A stretch of 64,000 nucleotides of DNA, from assembly GCF_002929225.1 (NCBI RefSeq), contig NZ_PISM01000019.1:37344-101343 (forward strand), given 5' to 3'. This stretch comes from Stutzerimonas kunmingensis (lineage in GTDB: Bacteria > Pseudomonadota > Gammaproteobacteria > Pseudomonadales > Pseudomonadaceae). Positions 23,390 through 32,688 of this stretch are shown piece after piece. Position numbers and translations under genes: made by a program. Numbering within the stretch: position 1 is the first letter of the stretch; the number at the start of each line of letters is the position of its first letter. The notes beneath the pieces are model-generated. The model ran no database searches and was not told the origin of the DNA. It saw nothing but the letters and a program-made list of their open reading frames with translations.

Positions 23390-23498
23390 CACTCTGAAGC
23401 GCAGGACGTGCTCAGGATCAGGATGATCGACCACCGCCAGGAAGGCAGCCGGAAGGATTCGGATAGGTCAGAAAGAACCCGCTTCGGCGGGTTTTTTG
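23390..23498 (+). ncRNA. RsmX/Y/Z-type regulatory sRNA, copy 2
   Basis: A near copy of the RNA at 22.4 kb, with the same opening CCCACTCTGAAGCGCAGGAC and at least seven GGA motifs, some in predicted hairpin loops. It ends with the same AACCCGC-TTCG-GCGGGTT terminator. Differences between copies mostly spare the GGA positions. The accessory island begins in the T run of this terminator, so the RNA's 3' end seems to be the target of integration. Confidence 0.7.
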
Positions 23499-23515
23499 TT
23501 TCACGATGACTCCAG
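23492..23515 (+). other. Putative left attachment site of element 1
   Basis: TTTTTTGTTT followed by CACGATGACTCCAG. Nearly the same string occurs at 48126-48150, directly before the second integrase. To the left, the two sites have unrelated DNA; to the right, both run into homologous integrase modules. I infer the att core lies within the T-rich part. Exact crossover bases cannot be fixed without the right end. Confidence 0.5.
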
Positions 23516-23673
23516 TACCGCAATTCGCTGGACTACGCCAAGGCTCGATACAGCAGGTTTATCAATCACTTAGGCGAGTTCAACATATGCCGGTGCTTTC
23601 CGAAACTTGACCCGGCTTCCCCTCGCGTGGCTCCCATGCGGCTCTTGGAAACCGGGCTTTCCGAGGAGTCATC

Positions 23674-24874
23674 ATGGCGAAGATCAAGCTCACCAAGTCC
23701 GCAGTCGATGCGGCACAACCTCAAGACAAGGCCATCGAACTGCGGGATACCGTGGTGCCCGGCTTCCTGTGCAAGATCACCCCGGCCGGCCGCAAGGTGT
23801 TCATGCTCCAGTACCGCACGAACGCCGGCGAGCGCCGCAAACCCGCCCTGGGACAGTACGGGGAACTGACCGTCGATCAGGCGCGCACGATGGCGCAGGA
23901 ATGGCTGGCCGAGGTGCGCAAGGGTGGCGACCCCAGCGCGGCCAAGAACGCCGCCCGCAAGGCACCGACCATGAAGGAGTTCTGCGACACCTTCATGGAG
24001 GACTACTCCAAGCAACGTAACAAGCCCAGCACACAACGCGGCTATCAGGGTGTGATTGACCGCTGCATCATCCCGATCATGGGCCGGATGAAGGTGCAGG
24101 ACGTGAAGCGCCCGGACGTGGCTGCGCTGATGAAGAAGCTGGCCTACAAGCCGACTGAGGCGAACAAGAGCTTCGGCGTCTTGCGCAAGATGTTCAACCT
24201 GGCTGAAGTGTGGGGGCTGCGCCCAGATGGCACGAATCCATGCCGCCACGTCCCAATGTACCCCCCCCGGCAAGGAAACCCGACTCATCGTGGACGATGA
24301 ACTGGTGCGCATCTTCCGTCATCTGGAGCATCTGGAAGCCGAGGGACTGGAGAACTACGTCATCCCGTTGGCGATCCGCCTGCAATTCGAGTTCGCCGCC
24401 CGCCGTTCCGAAATCTGCCCGCTGGAGTGGGACTGGGTTGATCTGGAAAAGCGCCGCGTCGTCTGGCCGGACAGCAAGACCGGCGGCATCTCCAAGCCCA
24501 TGAGCGAGGAAGCCTATCGGTTGCTGTCCACCGCGCCGCGCCGGGAAGGCTGCCCCTACGTCCTGCCGTCGCCGAACGATCCGACCCAGCACATGACCCA
24601 CGGTGAGCACTATGGCGGATGGAAGCGCGTGCTCAAGGCCGCCAGCGTGCCGCACGTCGGCACGCACGGCATCCGACACCGGGCGACGACCGACATTGCC
24701 AACTCAGGCGTGCCAACCAAGGTGGGCATGAAGCTCACAGGCCACAAGACCGTGGCGATGTTCATGCACTATGTTCATACCGAGGACAAGCCGGTGCGGG
24801 ATGCGGCCGAACTGGTGGCCAGCCGGCGGCTGGCGATCACCGGGGCATCCCGTTCTATGGAGGTGACAGCATGA
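23674..24874 (+). pseudogene. Tyrosine integrase of element 1, frameshifted
   Basis: The gene encodes a P4-type tyrosine recombinase with an N-terminal Arm-binding domain (MAKIKLTKSAVDAA...), core-binding and catalytic domains. Catalytic elements are the Arg in RRSEICPLEW, the box HGIRHRATT and the Tyr in MHYVHTED. It differs from the intact copy at 48309-49508 by one extra base in a run of eight C at 24261-24268, which splits it after about residue 197. Restoring the frame gives the same 399-residue length. Either the integrase is dead, or it is expressed by slippage, or the run is a sequencing error. Confidence 0.85.
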
Positions 24875-26037
24875 CAAGGAAGACGCCTGTGGCAGCGGGG
24901 AAACGCGCCACCTTACCGGCTGGCTATGCCGGCATCCACGGCGGCATCGTGGAACTGCTGGATGCGGCGCGCCAGGCCGCGGCGCGCAGTGTCAACGCGC
25001 TGATGACGGCCAGCTATTGGGAGATTGGTCGCCGGATCGTCGAGGCCGAGCAGAAAGGCAGGCGGCGGGCCGGTTACGGCGAGCAGTTGATGGAACGCTT
25101 GTCCGCCGATCTGACGGCCCGGTTCGGGCGCGGGTTCAGCCCGGACAACTTGGAGAACATGCGGCGCTTGTTCGTTGCATACCCAGTAGGGACAATTTCC
25201 GAGACACTGTCTCGGAAATCTGGAGAAAGACTGCCTGCAGGGAATTCCGAGACGGTGTCTCGGAAATTCGACCTCTCCGAATTGTCCCAAGTCTTCACCT
25301 TGCCGTGGTCGGCTTATGTTCGGCTGCTGTCGGTCAAGGACGACCATGCCCGCCAGTTCTACGAGGCTGAGGCGCTGCGTGGTGGCTGGAGCGTGCGCCA
25401 ACTCGACCGGCAGATCGGTAGCCAGTTCTACGAGCGCACGGCCTTGTCCAAGGACAAGGCGGCGATGCTGGTCAAGGGTTCGGTAGCCAAGCCCGAGGAT
25501 GCCGTCACGCCCAACGACGCGATCAAAGACCCGTATGTGCTGGAGTTCCTCGACCTCAAGGACGAGTATTCGGAATCCGATCTGGAAGCAGCCTTAATCC
25601 AGAGGCTGGAAGACTTCCTGCTGGAATTGGGTGAAGGCTTCACCTTCGTCGGAAGGCAGCGCCGGTTGCGCATTGACCAGACCTGGTATCGGGTCGATCT
25701 GTTGTTCTTCCATCGCAAGCTCCGCTGCCTAGTCATCATCGACCTGAAGCTGGGCAGCTTGACCCATGCCGACGTTGGCCAGATGCACATGTACTGCAAC
25801 TATGCCAAAGAGCATTGGGCCTACCCGGACGAGAACCCTCCCGTTGGCTTGATCCTGTGTGCCGACAAGGGCCATGCCCTGGCGCGATATGCGCTGGATG
25901 GCTTGCCGAACAAGGTCATGTCGGCCAATTACCGAACAGTGTTGCCAGATGCAGAATTGCTGCAAAAAGAGCTGGAGAACACGCGGCGTCTGCTTGAATC
26001 TCGCGGAACGCTTTTCCTTAAGGAAAGCAAGCCGTAG
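24871..26037 (+). CDS. DUF1016 (YhcG-like) PDDEXK nuclease, element 1
   Basis: A 388-residue member of the DUF1016/YhcG family, predicted PD-(D/E)XK nucleases. The N-terminal DUF1016 part has SYWEIGRRIVEAEQKG and RGFSPDNLENMRRLF. The C-terminal nuclease fold shows YRVDLLFFHRKLRCLVIIDLK, with Asp and Asp-Leu-Lys as candidate catalytic residues. The start ATG overlaps the integrase stop (ATGA), so the genes are translationally coupled. The middle carries two in-frame palindromes described separately, one inside an apparent insertion relative to the copy in element 2. Confidence 0.85.
   Translation: MTRKTPVAAGKRATLPAGYAGIHGGIVELLDAARQAAARSVNALMTASYWEIGRRIVEAEQKGRRRAGYGEQLMERLSADLTARFGRGFSPDNLENMRRLFVAYPVGTISETLSRKSGERLPAGNSETVSRKFDLSELSQVFTLPWSAYVRLLSVKDDHARQFYEAEALRGGWSVRQLDRQIGSQFYERTALSKDKAAMLVKGSVAKPEDAVTPNDAIKDPYVLEFLDLKDEYSESDLEAALIQRLEDFLLELGEGFTFVGRQRRLRIDQTWYRVDLLFFHRKLRCLVIIDLKLGSLTHADVGQMHMYCNYAKEHWAYPDENPPVGLILCADKGHALARYALDGLPNKVMSANYRTVLPDAELLQKELENTRRLLESRGTLFLKESKP
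25195..25265. repeat. Two palindromes inside the DUF1016 gene
   Basis: At 25195-25219 arms ATTTCCGAGACA and TGTCTCGGAAAT are perfectly complementary around a single C. At 25245-25265 arms TTCCGAGAC and GTCTCGGAA surround GGT. Both are in the coding frame (encoding SETLSRK and SETVSRK). Confidence 0.9.
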
Positions 26038-26142
26038 TCTTGCGTCCCGGCGTGTTGCTGTCGGGCTCGCGGACTACACCCCCTGCTTAGTAGCGAATCA
26101 CAGCCATTCGGCGCTGATCCGTGACGCCTTCGGTTTCCAGCA
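26038..26142. other. Convergent intergenic with element-type repeat
   Basis: About 100 bases between DUF1016 and the SNF2 gene. TGCGTCCCGGCGTG, followed by CGGGCTCGCGGACT and CCATTCGGCGCTG, resembles the leader region in front of radC at 54240-54340 in element 2. This suggests that the DNA that once led into radC was cut here when the defence operon was acquired. Confidence 0.55.
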
Positions 26143-28929
26143 TCAAGTCGCCTTAGCAATGATCTCAACATATCCAATCAACTCGGCCGAATAGCTGCCA
26201 TCTCCATTTGCTGCGCCCTTGTGCTTCAGCTCACGTTGCAGGGTCGGCTCCACGGTATGGGCAAACAGCGCTAGCCGCTGCTCCGGCGTAAAGCTTGGCT
26301 GAATCGTCGGCGCTTGCAGATACCTTTCGCACTGCCGCTCAATCGCCGGTACCCGTGTCCCGTCCTGCTTGACTGCGATGGGCTGCACCACCACACGACG
26401 TTCGCCGTTGCCCGCAGACGCCTCCACCATCCACAAGGACAGCACCACCGGCTCGTCAACATCCCCGGCCACCGCAATGCCGATGTCTTCGGGCGTCACG
26501 CTGCGCCAGCGGCCCAGCTCTTCCTGTACCAACGGGTGATCCAACCCCATCAGCTCCAGATCGTCCCTGCTGGTGGCGGTGTCGCGGCTCAATGTGAAAC
26601 GCGCACGGCGCGTGCCATCCACTGTTACAAGGTCGTAGGTCTCCTCGTCCACCTTCAGCAGTTTCTGCTGGCGATCTGCCACTGCCGCTGACAGAAAACG
26701 CACTAGCCGATCCAGGCTGGATGAGACATCCGAGAAAGGCTGGTAATCATCTAGACTGAAACCGTCGAGGTCTTGAAACAGGTCGAACACCACCTGCCGT
26801 GCCTCGCGGGAATTGGACAGCGCCGCTTCCAGCTCCACCTGGGTGCGTTTCAGTTCGGGATCGGACAGCGCCTCCTGGTACAGGCGGTCGTAGTTCAACC
26901 GCTCGGAAAGCTGCCCCAGAATCTGCGCCCTCATGTCTTCGGCCACGTTGCCCTGATCATCGACCTTGCCGACCGTGCGTGCAATTTCAGTCAACTTCTC
27001 ATCCAGCAGCAGGAAGATGCGACCCTCGATGGTGTCCGACAGCACCAGGTTGTAAACCTGTGCAGTGTCGCGCTGGCCGTAGCGATGGATGCGCCCGATG
27101 CGCTGTTCCATGTCCATTGGGTTCCACGGCAGGTCGAAATTGAACAGGATGCGCGCGAACTGGAGATTCAAGCCTTCGCGGCCTGCCGCGGTACACACCA
27201 GCACACGCGGCCCGTCTTTCAGGCGGAACTTCCTCTCTGCCGCCAGTTTGGCACCGTGGTCGCCGCCACGCAGTACCACTACGCCTTGGCCTGGATAAGC
27301 CTGTTCAATCTCACGGGCAATCAGATCGACCGTGCCGAGGTAGGTGGCGAAGATCACGATCTTTTCGTTGGCGTTCTGTCGCCATAGATGCCCCAAGCCA
27401 TCGAGCAGCTTTTGCGCCTTGGTCTCGCGCTGCTGCGGGAAGATACGCAGCAAGTCGCCAATGCGCAGGCGCTCCTCGGGCAGATGCAAATCGACCACAG
27501 CGGAAGCCGCCTCCTCGGCGTGCGTAGCCGAATACTCGCTGCCATAGGGGTCGGAGGCCATTTCCAGCGCCTCTTCATCCAGTTTTTTCGCCAGCCGGTA
27601 TTTGAGATCAGCCAGCACACGGTCTACCTCGCTGCGACCGATGCTGTCCTTCGCCAGCCCAAATTCTGCGTGGATCAGCTCGCGGGCTTCTTCCGTCAGC
27701 CGCTCGCGGCCTTCGATGTCCAGTTCCTTGTCACGCAGCAGCGCCTCGTGCAGCGTCAGCATCAACAAGCGGCGCTTGAGCGTGCGGCGCACGGCGGCAA
27801 AGCTCGATGCCGCGATCTTCTGGAAGATCGCCATCAAGAAGCCCAGTGCGCGCCCTTGGTTGCCCTGGCGGCGGGCCAGATCGAACCCATCTTCAAGGTA
27901 TTCGCGCAGCTTCTCGTAAAACAGCCGTTCCTCCTGATTCATCAGGAAGGATTCGGTATGCACCCAGCGCCGTGCAAACAGCGGTGAGCCATCGGGTTGG
28001 CAGGCATCGGCCTTGGTGCGGCGGAACATCACCGTGTTCAGGCGATGGCGGTTTTCCAGCATGTCCTCGGGACTGCCAAAGAGCGTGGGGTTCAAGAGCT
28101 GCGCCAGCATCCAGAACTGGAAGTGATTGCCTTGGTGCGGCGTGGCAGACAGGAGCAAGAGATCACGCGCGTGATCCTTCAATGCCTCGGCCAGTTTGTA
28201 GTTTTCCGTCTTGCGCACCTTGCCGCTCGTGCGATGGGCGGTCAGGTGATGCGCCTCGTCGAACACCACCAGATCCCACCGAGGCGCGTCCAGCAGACGC
28301 TTGATGCGCGCCGGGCGCTTCAATGTGTCGATGCTGGCGATCAGCCGGTCGTGTTTGGCGAAGGCATTAGTCTTGCGGTCGGTGATGTCGCCCTCGGAGC
28401 CAAACACCTCGAAGTCGAGATTGAACACCTCGTTCAGCTCGCGGTGCCAGTTGTTCACCAAGCCTGCGGGCACCACCATCAGCGCCCGCGTCAACTCGCC
28501 CCGGCTGGCCAGTTCACGCAGAATCAGCGCGGCTTCGATGGTTTTGCCCAAACCCACCTCGTCGGCGATCAGATAGCGTCGTGGTGACGCAGTGGCTATG
28601 CGGTGCGTCAGCACCACCTGATGCGGCAGCAGATCAATGCGCGCCGAGGTCAGCGCCGAGGCGCTTTCCATCACCGGCAGTGCATGCGCCTCGTAAGACA
28701 GCCATGCCTTTCGTGCGCGGTCTGAGCCGCCTGCCACCGATTGCAGAATGCGCTCGGTACGGGTGCGCTCGCGGCGTACCGAACTGACCGGCACGCGGCG
28801 CTCGCCCACGCCGAAGAACGCGCGCATATAGCCATCGTGCGCTGGTTCGAGCACCACGCCTGGGCCGAATTCAGTGTGGGTGATGCGCTCGCCGGGCTGG
28901 AATAAATCCTCAAAATCATCTGCTTGCAC
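26143..28929 (-). CDS. SNF2-family helicase (BrxHII/DrmD-like)
   Basis: A 928-residue SNF2-type DNA translocase. Walker A is DEVGLGKT at residues 123-130, the DEAH box lies in VVFDEAHHL, motif III is LLLSATPHQG, and motif VI is QRIGRIHRYGQ. The first ~60 residues form a small beta domain ahead of the motor, and about 350 residues follow the helicase core. This layout matches the stand-alone SNF2 proteins found in type-3 BREX (BrxHII) and class-1 DISARM (DrmD) anti-phage loci; I cannot separate those two. It is the last gene of the operon, nine bases after the small upstream gene. Confidence 0.85.
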   Translation of the reverse strand: MQADDFEDLFQPGERITHTEFGPGVVLEPAHDGYMRAFFGVGERRVPVSSVRRERTRTERILQSVAGGSDRARKAWLSYEAHALPVMESASALTSARIDLLPHQVVLTHRIATASPRRYLIADEVGLGKTIEAALILRELASRGELTRALMVVPAGLVNNWHRELNEVFNLDFEVFGSEGDITDRKTNAFAKHDRLIASIDTLKRPARIKRLLDAPRWDLVVFDEAHHLTAHRTSGKVRKTENYKLAEALKDHARDLLLLSATPHQGNHFQFWMLAQLLNPTLFGSPEDMLENRHRLNTVMFRRTKADACQPDGSPLFARRWVHTESFLMNQEERLFYEKLREYLEDGFDLARRQGNQGRALGFLMAIFQKIAASSFAAVRRTLKRRLLMLTLHEALLRDKELDIEGRERLTEEARELIHAEFGLAKDSIGRSEVDRVLADLKYRLAKKLDEEALEMASDPYGSEYSATHAEEAASAVVDLHLPEERLRIGDLLRIFPQQRETKAQKLLDGLGHLWRQNANEKIVIFATYLGTVDLIAREIEQAYPGQGVVVLRGGDHGAKLAAERKFRLKDGPRVLVCTAAGREGLNLQFARILFNFDLPWNPMDMEQRIGRIHRYGQRDTAQVYNLVLSDTIEGRIFLLLDEKLTEIARTVGKVDDQGNVAEDMRAQILGQLSERLNYDRLYQEALSDPELKRTQVELEAALSNSREARQVVFDLFQDLDGFSLDDYQPFSDVSSSLDRLVRFLSAAVADRQQKLLKVDEETYDLVTVDGTRRARFTLSRDTATSRDDLELMGLDHPLVQEELGRWRSVTPEDIGIAVAGDVDEPVVLSLWMVEASAGNGERRVVVQPIAVKQDGTRVPAIERQCERYLQAPTIQPSFTPEQRLALFAHTVEPTLQRELKHKGAANGDGSYSAELIGYVEIIAKAT

Positions 28930-28938
28930 GCGCTGGCC

Positions 28939-29451
28939 TCAAGTAATCCGAAGGTGAAACAGGCCAGCCGCTTTCGCGCCCTCGCGCAGCAAAATTTCCT
29001 GCGGGTACTCGTTGGCCTCACCCCACAGAAGGCGGCCAAAGTCGAGCTGTTGCCCCCGATGTGGCGCTTCACACAGCCAGTTCACTGCGTCGGTGGAAGC
29101 CTGCACGCGCAAACGGCCTTGGCCCTGCGGCAGCCAGAAAATCAAGGCGGCTTCGCCTGCGTATTCATCCTGAAATGACAGGATGGCGCGTTTGATCGTG
29201 TCGCCCAGCCAGATTTCGCCTTGATCGGGTGCCAGCAGGTCCAGGCTGCCTTCCAGCCCGGCCACCACCAACGTCTGCCCGCCGTTGCTGGGCAGATCAT
29301 CCGGCCAGCCCTGCGCACCGGGGGCGGCGGCCTGCAAAAACTGCCGCAGGCTCCAAACCTCGCCCGCCGCGCACACCGTGTTGCGTGCCTCCTCATCCCA
29401 CAGCCAGCTGGTGCCGCGCCGTTGCCATACCGTATCGAGCACCTGCCTCAT
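28939..29451 (-). CDS. Small defence-operon protein of unknown function
   Basis: A 170-residue protein that overlaps the methyltransferase stop by four bases (ATGA type) and precedes the SNF2 gene by nine. It has no P-loop, so it is not BrxF. No signal peptide or membrane helix is visible; it is Trp-rich and acidic. Methylase/helicase clusters with HerA and DUF499 proteins sometimes carry a short DUF3780 protein at this position, but I cannot confirm that match by eye. It is probably an accessory subunit. Confidence 0.7.
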   Translation of the reverse strand: MRQVLDTVWQRRGTSWLWDEEARNTVCAAGEVWSLRQFLQAAAPGAQGWPDDLPSNGGQTLVVAGLEGSLDLLAPDQGEIWLGDTIKRAILSFQDEYAGEAALIFWLPQGQGRLRVQASTDAVNWLCEAPHRGQQLDFGRLLWGEANEYPQEILLREGAKAAGLFHLRIT

Positions 29452-32400
29452 TGCGTGTACTCCTCATCGTCATCGAACAGCGAAACCTGCTGCGGCTTGG
29501 GCGCCTGGCTGGCTTGCCAGGTGGAGAAAATCGCCACCGCGCGCGACGCCGCGTTGCGGGTGGTCTGATCCGAGCCGTTCTTTTGCAGCCATTCCAGCAG
29601 CGGCTTGAGCGCTATGTGCGGCTTGAAGTTGTCGTTCGTTAACGTGTCCGAGGCATTGATGCCGCTGCCATCCACGCACGCACCGATCAGCACCATCGCC
29701 TGATCGAGATCAGAGGTGAGCTTGCGCCTGTGCTTACCCGACCAATCGCGGGCGAAATCGAGCGGATTGGTGCGCGTAAACACCTTCTTCTCTTCGCTGC
29801 ACCAGCCACGCTGTACAAAGTCATCCGGCGTGGTGATGGTGCCGCGCAGAAACTTCTGCAACTGGTCGCGCTTCATTTCAGTCGCAGCCCCGAAGGTGCG
29901 CAGAAACTGGCGTGACATCGGTTCGGCATTGACCGGCGGCGGTTCCTTGCCCTTGTCGGCGTCTTCGTCGATGAGCTGGTTGATACCCACCAGCGCGTCG
30001 CGGACGGAGATGGTGCGGCCTTCATCCACATAGACCTTGCCGTAGTGGCGAGAGAAATATTCCAGCGCCTTGCCGCGCCGGATGACCTGGATGTCGGCAG
30101 CGGGCAGACCCTCTTTGGCGTGGTTTTCCAGCATGGCCTGCAACTGGCGCACATCGGCCATCACTTCGCGGCGCATGCGGCCCCAGCTCACTGGCTTGGG
30201 TTCTTCCGTGCGCTTGCGGCAGACGTGGATGATGTCATATTCAATAGTTTGCGAGCCAAAAGTTCCGGGTTTTGCGCCATCCCCCTTGGTTTCATCGGAG
30301 CGAATTGGGTATGTTGCTTCGAGGTAAAATCCGGCATCAAATAGCGATTCCAACACAGCCACCCACGGTTCATCCGCGCTATGGTGAAAGGTGAAGGCCA
30401 GAATGCCACTTGGCTTCAGAAGGCGATGCGCTTCGCCCCAACATTGGGTTAGCAATCGCTGATAAAAGCCATCCGGATCCTCAGGCTCTCGTGCGCGATT
30501 TGCCACAGCCTCTAGCGATTTGGGTGTGTACTCAGCGCCGAAAATCTCTGAGTACCTGCTTTTAAGCACCAAGCGCAGCCAAACGTAGAAAAAATCGGCC
30601 AATTCTGAGTAGTGGAGCAAGCCGCCAAAAGGCGGATCGGTGATAACGAGATCGAGGCTGCCGCTTTCAAGCTGCGCCAGATCTGTGGATGATCCTTGAT
30701 GCACGGTCACGTCCAGAACGGGGTCGCCGGGGCGTACCTTCTCGCTCTTACCACTCAATTGTTTCGCTAATATTGGGTCGAGGCGCGTCAACGCTTCGAT
30801 GCTCACAGCCTCCCAAGGTTGAATCGCCCAATCGCGGCCCTCAAGTATGCCGTCGGAGCTGGATGCCCAGTTGCCACGCCCTAGTGTGGGGAAAACGCAG
30901 TTCTCAACTACAGTGGACTTCGGGTGATAGTTGTTATTTGCAAACTGAGGCTCAAGCTTGTCGCCTTGGACATTCCATAAAGTGAACAAGCTTTGATTGC
31001 GCAGATATTGCTGAAATGCCCCCAATACAAACTCTCTCACAGCCCAGTCATAGCTTCCGACTTCAATAGTCGCCTTGAGGAGCTGTGCATGCACCAGTAG
31101 CTGGCGAGGGTTGAACATCGTCCACCAATGCGTAAATCCATGATTTGGCAGTCCCCCGTTGTTCATATGTGTCATGAAGCCGTAGGGAAGCTCAGAGCGT
31201 GGCCAGTAATCTTTTAGGTCGTCGTCCTTGCGCGCCTCCCATTCCGTGAGCGCCGCGTCATACTGTTGGGCATGTGCCGAGTCATAAGCCGCAAAGAAGC
31301 GACCGCTGTAGGGTTTTCCTGCTGCATCACGTTTAGGCGCGTAGCCCTGCACCGCGTAGGCCGCCATTGGCCCTGTTTTCCCCGTCGCCTTGATGGTGGT
31401 CAATACATCCTGCACGGTGCCGCAGGCTGCGCAGGCGTAGTGGGATTTTTTCGGCACCGTGCCGTTTTCCGGCGCAAAGGTGATCTTCGTTTCCGGGCAG
31501 GTCACCTCATCTGGCAGCGCACCACGCACCTCCAGCAGGCGAATCTTGGATGCGCGCGCACCGTCCCACCGCGTTGTCGCGGTCGCATTGTCTTGCGCAG
31601 AGCCGCCGTAGGGCTGGCCATTCGCGTCCTGTTTGGCTTCGCCCGCCAGCCATTGCGGATGCACCAGCAGGCTCAGCTCGACCTTTTTGTTCGGCTTTTT
31701 CGGCTTGCCCAGGTTGACCATTGCCGCATGGCCGCAATGCGGGCAGATGACGCCTTTCCTGCGATCGAGCACGGAGAACGGGTATTCATCCGGCGCCACA
31801 TACAGCGGCGAATCGGGCGCCATCCGTGCTGCTTCCTCCTCAACGTGGAATTCGCCGCCGCATTTGCTGCATGTGTGCTCCCAGTGCTTCACGCTGATGG
31901 TCTTCACGGCCATCACCGGGCTGGTCATGATCGGCGTGCGGTGGCCGCAACCCGTCACCTGACAAGGGCCGTGCTTGGCCCAGAAGGTATAGATCGCCTC
32001 CGGGCCTTCGTAACGGTAGTCCTTGCGCTCATCGCGCGGAATGGTCAGCGGGTCGAAATCGGCAGGCATCGCCTTGTTCGACGGCAAGTGCGTCCACGTG
32101 CCTTTCTCACCCTCCGGGCCGTCGCAGTAGTAGTACGGCATGATCTGCGGCTTGACCTCGGCCTCAATCTCGGCGAGCAGCTTCTTCACTTCCTCCAGAT
32201 CGACGTCGGCCAGTTCCTGCTTGACCACGAACCACGCGACCGGGTTGAGGTCGTTGCCGACCATCTGCATGCCCAGGCGCGAGCCTTCCACCAGCGTGGT
32301 GCCGCCGCCCATGAAGATGTCGGCCACTTTCAAGTGTTTGAATGCGCCTTTATGCTGGTGGTTGGCGTAGTAGTTGTCCCACACCAGTTTGGCAGCATGC

Positions 32401-32678
32401 GATTTGTCTTCCGGGGCCTTGGTCGCCGCAGCGATCAGCATCGAGCGAAATACGCTGGAGCGTCGCCGCGCCCACCACTTCGACATCTGGTAAATCGGCT
32501 TGCCCGCGTTGCCTTCGATGATCGCCACCTGATTGACGGGCAGGATCGGGAAGTCCACCTCCAGGCAGGTCTTGGGGCGGTTGGGGTCGTTGAAATCGAC
32601 GGTTTCCAGCGCGACGGGCTTGCCCGCCCCGACGGCTTTGGCGACTTGCTGTGCGAGTAGTTCTTTTTTGGTGGCCAT
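29448..32678 (-). CDS. DUF1156 adenine-type DNA methyltransferase (PglXI-like)
   Basis: A 1076-residue methyltransferase. The DUF1156 segment (residues about 41-100, KWWARRRSSVFRSML) is followed by the S-adenosylmethionine motif IFMGGGTTL at 121-129. The catalytic DPPF motif lies far downstream near residue 680 (LVITDPPFGGLLHYSEL). Between them are four cysteine clusters (CQVTGCGH, CSKCGGEF, CPHCGHA, CAACGT) that look like zinc ribbons. COG1743/DUF1156 enzymes act as PglXI in type-3 BREX, where methylation marks self DNA. Ten bases separate it from herA upstream. Confidence 0.88.
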   Translation of the reverse strand: MATKKELLAQQVAKAVGAGKPVALETVDFNDPNRPKTCLEVDFPILPVNQVAIIEGNAGKPIYQMSKWWARRRSSVFRSMLIAAATKAPEDKSHAAKLVWDNYYANHQHKGAFKHLKVADIFMGGGTTLVEGSRLGMQMVGNDLNPVAWFVVKQELADVDLEEVKKLLAEIEAEVKPQIMPYYYCDGPEGEKGTWTHLPSNKAMPADFDPLTIPRDERKDYRYEGPEAIYTFWAKHGPCQVTGCGHRTPIMTSPVMAVKTISVKHWEHTCSKCGGEFHVEEEAARMAPDSPLYVAPDEYPFSVLDRRKGVICPHCGHAAMVNLGKPKKPNKKVELSLLVHPQWLAGEAKQDANGQPYGGSAQDNATATTRWDGARASKIRLLEVRGALPDEVTCPETKITFAPENGTVPKKSHYACAACGTVQDVLTTIKATGKTGPMAAYAVQGYAPKRDAAGKPYSGRFFAAYDSAHAQQYDAALTEWEARKDDDLKDYWPRSELPYGFMTHMNNGGLPNHGFTHWWTMFNPRQLLVHAQLLKATIEVGSYDWAVREFVLGAFQQYLRNQSLFTLWNVQGDKLEPQFANNNYHPKSTVVENCVFPTLGRGNWASSSDGILEGRDWAIQPWEAVSIEALTRLDPILAKQLSGKSEKVRPGDPVLDVTVHQGSSTDLAQLESGSLDLVITDPPFGGLLHYSELADFFYVWLRLVLKSRYSEIFGAEYTPKSLEAVANRAREPEDPDGFYQRLLTQCWGEAHRLLKPSGILAFTFHHSADEPWVAVLESLFDAGFYLEATYPIRSDETKGDGAKPGTFGSQTIEYDIIHVCRKRTEEPKPVSWGRMRREVMADVRQLQAMLENHAKEGLPAADIQVIRRGKALEYFSRHYGKVYVDEGRTISVRDALVGINQLIDEDADKGKEPPPVNAEPMSRQFLRTFGAATEMKRDQLQKFLRGTITTPDDFVQRGWCSEEKKVFTRTNPLDFARDWSGKHRRKLTSDLDQAMVLIGACVDGSGINASDTLTNDNFKPHIALKPLLEWLQKNGSDQTTRNAASRAVAIFSTWQASQAPKPQQVSLFDDDEEYTQ

Positions 32679-32688
32679 TCAAGCTTCC

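Noticed and set aside
25195..25265. CRISPR repeat pair
   Set aside because: Only two palindromes, not identical, inside a coding frame, with no spacer array.
31266..32660. 464-residue plus-strand frame opposite the methyltransferase
   Set aside because: Shadow frame; the zinc clusters and motif I of the methyltransferase are on the minus strand.
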